Part shown: one piece after another, positions 7,366 to 12,222 of the stretch
Numbering within the stretch: position 1 is the stretch's first letter
How the letters are laid out: each line of letters opens with the position of its first letter
Assembly: GCA_021767305.1 (NCBI GenBank)
Contig: JAASTL010000007.1
Location: forward strand, 1 to 12,222
DNA: 12,222 nt
DNA from: Piscirickettsiaceae bacterium
GTDB lineage: Bacteria; Pseudomonadota; Gammaproteobacteria; Thiomicrospirales; Thiomicrospiraceae
Reading direction: 5' to 3'
Notes under the pieces: model-generated
The model's input: the letters and a program-made list of their open reading frames with translations, nothing else
Databases searched by the model: none
Told to the model about the DNA's origin: nothing
Translations under genes and position numbers: made by a program

Positions 7366-7623
7366 TTAACCTTCAGATACCTCAGATTCTGTTTCGTAAG
7401 GTTTTGGGTCACGCATTGGAACAATGGTAGAAATAGCATGCTTATAGACCATTTGCGTGACGTTACTTCTCAATAACACAACGAACTGATCAAATGAATC
7501 TACTTTACCTTGCAGCTTTACACCATTAACCAAGTAGATTGAAACGCTAATACGTTCTTTTCTTAGAGCATTCAAATATGGATCCTGGATGGGCATTGCT
7601 TTAGCCACTTTTTTATTCTCCAT
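7366..7623 (-). CDS. hfq: RNA chaperone Hfq
   Basis: A hexameric Sm-like protein that pairs small RNAs with mRNAs and affects their stability and translation. The 85 residues contain the Sm1 block [24 protein letters not shown] (28-51) and the Sm2 block YKHAIST (60-66). Proximal-face residues corresponding to E. coli Q8, K56 and H57 are Q13, K61 and H62, and F42 corresponds to F47; the rim basic patch is RKER (21-24). The C-terminal tail after about residue 70 is short and acidic (ETESEVSEG). ATG at 7623 is preferred because AGGA lies 7 nt upstream; an internal ATG at 7596 lacks a ribosome site. The leader carries six consecutive ARN triplets across that site, suggesting autoregulation. Confidence 0.97.
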   Translation of the reverse strand: MENKKVAKAMPIQDPYLNALRKERISVSIYLVNGVKLQGKVDSFDQFVVLLRSNVTQMVYKHAISTIVPMRDPKPYETESEVSEG

Positions 7624-7628
7624 TGATA

Positions 7629-7653
7629 ATTCCTATTCTTATTTTTATTTATT
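7629..7653 (-). promoter_or_regulatory. A-rich (ARN)n tract over the hfq ribosome binding site
   Basis: Read on the minus strand, positions 7646 to 7629 are AAA AAT AAG AAT AGG AAT: six triplets in a row of the form A-purine-any. They are preceded, after one T, by two more (AAT AAA, 7653-7648). The distal face of the Hfq hexamer binds ARN repeats, one per subunit. The AGGAA that serves as ribosome site for hfq lies in the last two triplets. The site as such is inferred. Confidence 0.5.
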
Positions 7654-7669
7654 GTTTTTTGAATTGATC

Positions 7670-7695
7670 TTGCAGGTTTATACCTCCCGCTGCAA
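7670..7695 (-). repeat. Hairpin in the hfq leader enclosing a ribosome-site-like GGGAGG
   Basis: TTGCAG (7670-7675) and CTGCAA (7690-7695) form a 6-bp stem; an alternative AGGT/ACCT pairing extends it through a bulge. On the minus strand the hairpin includes GGGAGG, a good anti-16S match with no start codon after it. It lies 47-72 nt before the hfq ATG. Role unknown. Confidence 0.35.
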
Positions 7696-7721
7696 CACCT
7701 AATCGAAAGCATACCATAGGG

Positions 7722-7727
7722 ATTATA
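7722..7727 (-). promoter_or_regulatory. Possible -10 element of an hfq promoter
   Basis: A perfect TATAAT on the minus strand, about 100 nt before the hfq ATG. I find no acceptable -35 at 16-18 bp. A second possibility is TGGTATGCT slightly downstream, an extended -10 form. The region plausibly holds an hfq promoter but the exact element is uncertain. Confidence 0.3.
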
Positions 7728-7777
7728 GATTTCTAGTTGAAATAGAATTATTTATTGATAATTTTGCTTAGCCCCCT

Positions 7778-7794
7778 ATTCACTTAGTGAATAA
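7778..7794. repeat. 17-bp perfect palindrome upstream of hfq
   Basis: TATTCACT-T-AGTGAATA has 8-bp arms around one central base. It lies 155-171 bp before the hfq start and 72 bp past the miaA stop. There is no T-run on either side, so it does not look like a terminator; a dimeric-regulator operator is possible. Confidence 0.45.
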
Positions 7795-7865
7795 CTGAAC
7801 TAATCTAGGCAAGTCAACCAGAGTTCTTGATCAATCAATAAGCGATAAAACAAACTATCCTCAAT

Positions 7866-8852
7866 CTATAAAACCTCTGTTTTGAGAATAGCTAACGTTT
7901 TATCCAATCTCTGCTGTGGTGAAGTTTGATAAGGATCAATCACGTTAATATTTGGCTCTTTGCGTAACCAAGTCAGTTGTCTTTTGGCTAATTGGCGAGT
8001 GGCAACAATACTCTTTTCAATAAACGTCTGAAAATCATAGTCCCCCTGCATAAATAGCCAAGCTTGACGATAACCGACACAGCGAATTGAAGTCATATCG
8101 ATATCCAAATCGCCACGTTGATAAAGCTGTTTGATTTCTTGCAAGAAGCCCTGTTCGACCATTTCATTAAAACGTTTAGCAATTTGCGCATGCAATTTGG
8201 CGCGATCTTCTGGAATTAAAGCAATTTTGATCAGTTCAAAATCAGGTAAACCTTCTTTGGGCTGCGAGCGGAATTCAGTCAAGGTTTTACCGGTTATCTC
8301 AAAAACTTCCAAAGCGCGAATCAATCTCTGCGGGTCATTTTGATGAATTCGCTCAGCCGACTCGGGATCAACCTCAGTCAACTTAGCGTGTAAACTCTGT
8401 GGGTCAGCATCAAAATCGGCTTGAAGTTTTTCTCTAATAGCTGAATCTGCTGACGGTAAATCCGACATACCTTTTTGCAAGGCATTGAAATACATCATGG
8501 TGCCACCAACCAATACTGGCAATTTGCCGCGGGCAAAAATTTCGGCTACCAAGCGCTTAACATCCTCTACAAAATCAGAAGCGGAATACGTTTCGCTAGC
8601 ATCATGTGTATTAATTAAATGATGCGCTACCTGAGCCATTTCTTCAACACTTGGTTTGGCGGTACCAATATCCATCTGCTTGTATATTAAAGCGGAATCG
8701 ACACTAATGATTTCAATTGGTAGAACCTCTGCTAGCAACATAGAAAGTTGGCTTTTACCTGAAGCTGTTGGCCCCATAATGGCTAAACACTTTTTTTGTT
8801 CAATGAGTTGCGCAACTAGGTTTTGCTGAATAATTTCTTTGGAATGAGGCAT
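7866..8852 (-). CDS. miaA: tRNA dimethylallyltransferase MiaA
   Basis: A cytosolic enzyme that transfers a dimethylallyl group to N6 of A37 in tRNAs reading codons starting with U, the first step to ms2i6A. With the start used here the protein has 328 residues (E. coli 316). Visible: P-loop GPTASGKS (27-34), DSALIYKQMDIGTAKP (52-67) with the catalytic-site aspartate, LVGGTMMYFNALQ (114-126), NDPQRLIRALEV (172-183), IRCVGYRQ (256-263) and the tRNA-contacting TRQLAKRQLTWLR (285-297). Two starts are close: ATG at 8852 (GGA 7 nt upstream) and GTG at 8864, which immediately follows the mutL stop codon and adds four residues (GGA 6 nt upstream). I prefer the ATG. Either way it is tightly linked to mutL and probably co-transcribed with it. 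Confidence 0.95.
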   Translation of the reverse strand: MPHSKEIIQQNLVAQLIEQKKCLAIMGPTASGKSQLSMLLAEVLPIEIISVDSALIYKQMDIGTAKPSVEEMAQVAHHLINTHDASETYSASDFVEDVKRLVAEIFARGKLPVLVGGTMMYFNALQKGMSDLPSADSAIREKLQADFDADPQSLHAKLTEVDPESAERIHQNDPQRLIRALEVFEITGKTLTEFRSQPKEGLPDFELIKIALIPEDRAKLHAQIAKRFNEMVEQGFLQEIKQLYQRGDLDIDMTSIRCVGYRQAWLFMQGDYDFQTFIEKSIVATRQLAKRQLTWLRKEPNINVIDPYQTSPQQRLDKTLAILKTEVL

Positions 8853-8864
8853 TTTATTATCCAC

Positions 8865-10871
8865 TTATTGTCCACGCATAAATAAGCTATCAAGTTGCTG
8901 CATACTTAGTTGCACCCATGTTGGTCGCCCATGATTACATTGATCTGAACGTTCAGTCTGCTCCATCTCTCGTAACAAAGCATTCATTTCGGCAATGGTT
9001 AATTGGCGATTCGCTCTAACCGAACCATGACAAGCCATGGTTGATAGAATCTCGTTAATACGCTCTTCAACTTGTTGCGTTTGCCCAGCAACCGCCAAAT
9101 CGGCAATCATATCGTTAATCAGCTTTACCACATCACTCTTAATTAAAAGTGCCGGTACTGCTGTGACCTTAAGCTGTTCCGGTCCTAGCTCTTCTGTAGC
9201 AAAACCGAGTTTTTCAAACAACTCTTTAAACTCCTGCCATACACTGATTTGAGATTGTTCTAAAGTTAACGCTATCGGCACTAATAAAGGCTGGCTAGTT
9301 AAGCGTTTTTCTTGCCACTGGTTTTTAAAACGTTCATAGACTACGCGTTCATGAGCTGCATGCATATCCACCAAAACCAAGCCATGTCTGTTTTCCGCCA
9401 AAATAAAAACACCGTGAATTTGCGCTTTGGCAAAACCTAACATTGGCATCTCGGCATTGTAATCGTGACTTTCACAACCATCACCAGTAACCACCCCACT
9501 TTCCAAGGAGCCCGTGCCATAACGACGCTGTTGAATAATTTCTGCTAGCGCTCTGTTTTGATTTCCACCCGAACTTGCGTATGCACCGCCATGCGCATTG
9601 CTGTAAGAACGATCATACGCAGCCGTTGCTTCTTGTGCATTTAAGGTAGGTGCTTGAAAAGACAAGGACTCTTGCGTATTCGGATTGACAGCTTGATAAG
9701 AATGGGCAAAAGGACCTACTCCAGGCTGATCCAGATTTTGATGATGACCTGATGAGTCTGAATTCATATTAGTATTCATGACCGTGTCTAAACTTGCACC
9801 AGAACCTGTTTCTGAAACCACAGGGCGAGCCACTGCTTCACGCACACTGCGACGTAAAAAATCATATACCCAGCGGCCATTGGCAAAACGCACTTCATAT
9901 TTTGCCGGGTGCACATTCACATCAACCATATCATGCGGAATCTGAATAAAAATAACATAAGCGGGATGCCTACCATGATAGAGAACATCTGCATAAGCCT
10001 GCTTTACCGCATACGAAAGCAAGCGGTCACGCACAATCCGACCATTCACAAAAACATACTGCATATCGGTTTGGCTACGATTAAAAGTAGGTAAACCAAC
10101 CCATCCGGAAACTTTAATATCCGCACTCTCAAACTCAATGGCCAATGACTGCTCAACAAAGCCATTGCCCATTAGATGCGTTAAGCGTTTTTTTAAGCCC
10201 GCTTCATCATTGGCACTAAAGACTTGGCGTACCACTTTATTATTGTGAACTAACTTAATAGTGGTTTGCGGGCGGCTCAACATGACCCTTTTGACCAATT
10301 GATCAATATGTGAGAACTCGGTTCGCGCCGAACTCAAGAATTTTTTGCGTGCTGGCGTATTAAAGAACAGATCACTCACCGTTACTCTCGTACCTGCCTT
10401 ACCTGCAGCTGGGGTCAGTTCTCCCCACTTGCCTTCACCTTCGCCTGCTAGCATCCAAGCAGCAGATTCATCTGGCTGACGGCTGACAATTTCAAACCGT
10501 GAAACAGAACTAATACTCGCTAAGGCCTCGCCTCGAAAACCTAAGGTTGCCACCGCTGCCAAGTCTGCGCCGGTTTTGATTTTACTGGTAGCGTGTCGAC
10601 TCACCGCTAAAATCATCTCTTCTTTAGCGATACCCGCACCGTTATCCGTGACCTTAATTAACTTTTCACCACCTTCAACAATCTCAATCTCAATTTGATC
10701 CGCTCCGGAATCCAAAGCGTTCTCCAATAACTCTTTGACCACCGAAGCAGGTCTTTCGACCACTTCACCCGCCGCAATTTGGTCAGCCAGATAACTGGGA
10801 AGCTGTTGAATATGACTAATGACTGGATTTTCCGCATCAAGTTCGGATTTGGCTTCTGAGAATGAATTCAT
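8865..10871 (-). CDS. mutL: DNA mismatch repair protein MutL
   Basis: Couples mismatch recognition by MutS to strand incision and removal. 668 residues, longer than E. coli (615), mainly through a linker. The N-terminal GHKL ATPase has E47 and N51 in KELLENALD, DNGAGI (76-81), GFRGEAL (111-117) and GTRV (160-163), followed by the transducer domain with FVNGR and DVNVHPAK (317-324). A low-complexity linker rich in N, S, G and Q spans about 350-470. The C-terminal domain (about 475-668) has the beta-clamp motif QPLLVP (527-532) and the endonuclease-type motifs DMHAAHE (502-508) with E513, ACHGSVRA (613-620) and CNHGRP (645-650). The ATG at 10871 has only a weak AAGAA upstream but is the only start before the ATPase core. 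About 20 residues precede the conserved PSYLADQIAAGEVVERPA. Confidence 0.97.
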   Translation of the reverse strand: MNSFSEAKSELDAENPVISHIQQLPSYLADQIAAGEVVERPASVVKELLENALDSGADQIEIEIVEGGEKLIKVTDNGAGIAKEEMILAVSRHATSKIKTGADLAAVATLGFRGEALASISSVSRFEIVSRQPDESAAWMLAGEGEGKWGELTPAAGKAGTRVTVSDLFFNTPARKKFLSSARTEFSHIDQLVKRVMLSRPQTTIKLVHNNKVVRQVFSANDEAGLKKRLTHLMGNGFVEQSLAIEFESADIKVSGWVGLPTFNRSQTDMQYVFVNGRIVRDRLLSYAVKQAYADVLYHGRHPAYVIFIQIPHDMVDVNVHPAKYEVRFANGRWVYDFLRRSVREAVARPVVSETGSGASLDTVMNTNMNSDSSGHHQNLDQPGVGPFAHSYQAVNPNTQESLSFQAPTLNAQEATAAYDRSYSNAHGGAYASSGGNQNRALAEIIQQRRYGTGSLESGVVTGDGCESHDYNAEMPMLGFAKAQIHGVFILAENRHGLVLVDMHAAHERVVYERFKNQWQEKRLTSQPLLVPIALTLEQSQISVWQEFKELFEKLGFATEELGPEQLKVTAVPALLIKSDVVKLINDMIADLAVAGQTQQVEERINEILSTMACHGSVRANRQLTIAEMNALLREMEQTERSDQCNHGRPTWVQLSMQQLDSLFMRGQ

Positions 10872-10941
10872 TGATATTCTTGAAAATTAAAACGTGTTGA
10901 ATTTAAGCAAGCGTTAATTAGCTTTAAGTTAATTGAAAAGG

Positions 10942-10950
10942 ATTATAACA
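10942..10950 (-). promoter_or_regulatory. Extended -10 promoter of mutL
   Basis: On the minus strand TGT-TATAAT is a perfect extended -10 (TGnTATAAT). The -35 region is only T-rich (TTTTTG at 16 bp), which extended -10 promoters tolerate. The start would be near 10935, about 64 nt before the mutL ATG. Confidence 0.55.
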
Positions 10951-11032
10951 CTCGAATCCTGAGCAAAAACGATACATTTAAAAGCTTACTCGGCTCCGCA
11001 ACCAACATATTAGCATTAAGCTTAAACAAATC

Positions 11033-11048
11033 ATTTAACCCTTTAAAT
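11033..11048. repeat. Short inverted repeat in the mutL-apbC intergenic region
   Basis: ATTTAA (11033-11038) and TTAAAT (11043-11048) are exact inverted copies around CCCT. It lies between the divergent promoters of mutL and apbC, closer to apbC. It may bind a dimeric regulator, but short AT-only arms arise easily by chance. Confidence 0.25.
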
Positions 11049-11074
11049 GTTCATTTTTTTATCCCATCGCAACC

Positions 11075-11083
11075 TGATAAAAT
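11075..11083 (+). promoter_or_regulatory. Extended -10 promoter of apbC
   Basis: TGA-TAAAAT fits the extended -10 form TGnTATAAT with one mismatch. The -35 position holds only a T-run. A start near 11090 would give a leader of about 45 nt, containing two copies of the 10-mer AAAAAAACAC (11094-11103 and 11108-11117). Confidence 0.45.
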
Positions 11084-11135
11084 AGCGACTTTCAAAAAAA
11101 CACGAATAAAAAAACACAAATCGAAGGGTGCAATA

Positions 11136-12222
11136 ATGGGTTTTTTAGACACGATATTTGGTAATGGCATTTCAGCAGAATTACAGCAGCAAATCACTGA
11201 AAAACTCGACAACTGCCTAGACCCGACTAGTAAGCAAAACTTAAATGAATTAAAAGCGGTATCGGATCTGCAGCTCAAAAAAGGCGTTTTAAGTTTAAAA
11301 ATTGCCCTACCTTACCCATGCAAAAGCCTATGGCCTAGCATTGAACAAAACCTAGCTCATGAGCTTTCTGCAATCGACGGCATTAACTCTGTCACGGTTG
11401 AATTCAGTACTCAAGTAGTCAGCCACGACGCACAAAAAAATGTAAACCCACGGCCCGGTATCAAAAACATTATTGCCGTTGCCTCTGGCAAAGGCGGTGT
11501 AGGAAAATCAACCACTTCGGTCAACCTTGCCTTAGCTTTGCAGCAAGAAGGAGCTAATGTGGGAATTTTGGATGCCGATATCTACGGTCCAAGCATTCCA
11601 ACCATGCTCGACATCAAGCAAAAACCGGAAACCAAAGATGGCAAAAGCATGCAACCCCTAAGTGCTTACGGTTTGCAAGTTATGTCGATTGGCGCCCTAA
11701 TTGATGAAGACTCTCCAATGATCTGGCGTGGTCCGATTGTAACGCAGACATTGACTCAACTATTAAATGAGACTAACTGGGATGATTTGGATTATCTGGT
11801 CATAGACCTGCCACCCGGAACTGGGGATGTACAACTGACTCTCTCACAACAGATTCCGGTAACAGGTTCAGTCATTGTCACCACACCACAACAAATTTCC
11901 CTGATTGATGCTAAAAAAGGCCTGAAGATGTTTGAAAAAGTCGAGATTCCAGTACTCGGCATTATTGAAAACATGAGCACTCATATTTGCAGTAACTGTG
12001 GTCATGAAGAAGCTATTTTTGGTGCCAACGGCGGAGAGCAAATGGCAAAACAATATAACGTTGATTTCTTAGGTGCACTCCCTTTAGACAAGCGCATCCG
12101 TGAAGAAGCCGACGCAGGTAAACCAACGGTTACGGCAGAGCCAAGTAGCCCTATTTCACAAAAATATCGTGATATCGCTCATCAGGTGAGTGCCAAAATT
12201 GGCGTTAAAAAACGAAATTACG
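11136..12222 (+). CDS. apbC: Iron-sulfur cluster carrier ATPase ApbC/Mrp (3' end outside window)
   Basis: A cytosolic P-loop ATPase of the Mrp/NBP35 family that carries and delivers [Fe-S] clusters to apoproteins. I read 362 codons from ATG 11136 without a stop before the window ends; the E. coli protein is 369 residues, so nearly all is present. The N-terminal MIP18-like (DUF59) domain covers about 1-95. The deviant Walker A GKGGVGKST is at 118-126, followed by LDADIYGPSIP (145-155) as the switch I region, DLPPGTGD (224-231), and the cluster-binding CSNC (285-288, ENMSTHICSNCGHEE). The start has GAAGGGTG about 8 nt upstream and follows an extended -10 promoter. It is divergent from mutL, with no visible functional link. 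Confidence 0.95.
   Translation, partial: MGFLDTIFGNGISAELQQQITEKLDNCLDPTSKQNLNELKAVSDLQLKKGVLSLKIALPYPCKSLWPSIEQNLAHELSAIDGINSVTVEFSTQVVSHDAQKNVNPRPGIKNIIAVASGKGGVGKSTTSVNLALALQQEGANVGILDADIYGPSIPTMLDIKQKPETKDGKSMQPLSAYGLQVMSIGALIDEDSPMIWRGPIVTQTLTQLLNETNWDDLDYLVIDLPPGTGDVQLTLSQQIPVTGSVIVTTPQQISLIDAKKGLKMFEKVEIPVLGIIENMSTHICSNCGHEEAIFGANGGEQMAKQYNVDFLGALPLDKRIREEADAGKPTVTAEPSSPISQKYRDIAHQVSAKIGVKKRNY

Noticed and set aside
7596..7623. Shorter hfq starting at the internal ATG (7596)
   Set aside because: No ribosome site before it, while ATG 7623 has AGGA at 7 nt.
11033..11048. FNR or CRP box
   Set aside because: The 4-nt spacing is similar to FNR but the half-sites (ATTTAA/TTAAAT) lack the TTGAT or TGTGA cores.
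11051..11278. Minus-strand open frame overlapping the apbC start
   Set aside because: It lies opposite the apbC N-terminus and leader, is Cys/Ser/Phe-rich as antisense frames are, and has no family resemblance.

Overview
This 12.2 kb window looks like a conserved chromosomal segment of a gammaproteobacterium with moderate to low GC. The gene order mutL-miaA-hfq-hflX-hflK-hflC-(DUF2065)-hisZ-purA is a well-known gammaproteobacterial arrangement. The hisZ gene and the Pseudomonas-like C-terminus of MutL point away from Enterobacterales. AT-rich codon use and protein flavour would fit a Thiomicrospira/Hydrogenovibrio-like member of the Thiotrichales, but that genus-level guess is inference only. 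I see no mobile element, tRNA, rRNA, CRISPR array or anomalous island.

Layout. Bases 1-266 are a regulatory intergenic region: a terminator-like hairpin at the very edge, a 9-bp direct repeat, a large imperfect hairpin, an AT-rich tract and a near-consensus sigma-54 (-24/-12) promoter. They precede a plus-strand stand-alone CheY-like response regulator (267-623). A strong shared intrinsic terminator separates it from convergent purA. From 722 to 10871 every gene is on the minus strand, transcribed mutL, miaA, hfq, hflX, hflK, hflC, DUF2065, hisZ, purA. A divergent promoter region follows, and then plus-strand apbC/mrp (11136 onward), which runs off the window about 362 codons in.

How the genes fit together. 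MutL (mismatch repair) and MiaA (tRNA A37 prenylation) are directly adjacent. Hfq follows after a 240-nt leader that holds a palindrome, a hairpin and an A-rich (ARN)n tract overlapping its own ribosome binding site. HflX (ribosome-associated GTPase) has a plausible sigma-70 promoter of its own in the short gap after hfq. HflK and HflC, the SPFH partners of FtsH, overlap by one base (TAATG) and end at a strong terminator with a GAAA loop. That terminator splits the cluster, so the small membrane protein DUF2065, HisZ (histidine pathway) and PurA (AMP synthesis) form a separate downstream group.

The coding content is ordinary core genome; I found no undescribed multi-gene system. The signals most worth a second look are regulatory: the sigma-54 promoter with upstream repeats ahead of the CheY-like gene, the six-triplet ARN tract over the hfq start, the terminator overlapping the DUF2065 start region with an alternative hairpin, the long hairpin in the hflK leader, and the near-complete endonuclease motif in MutL.
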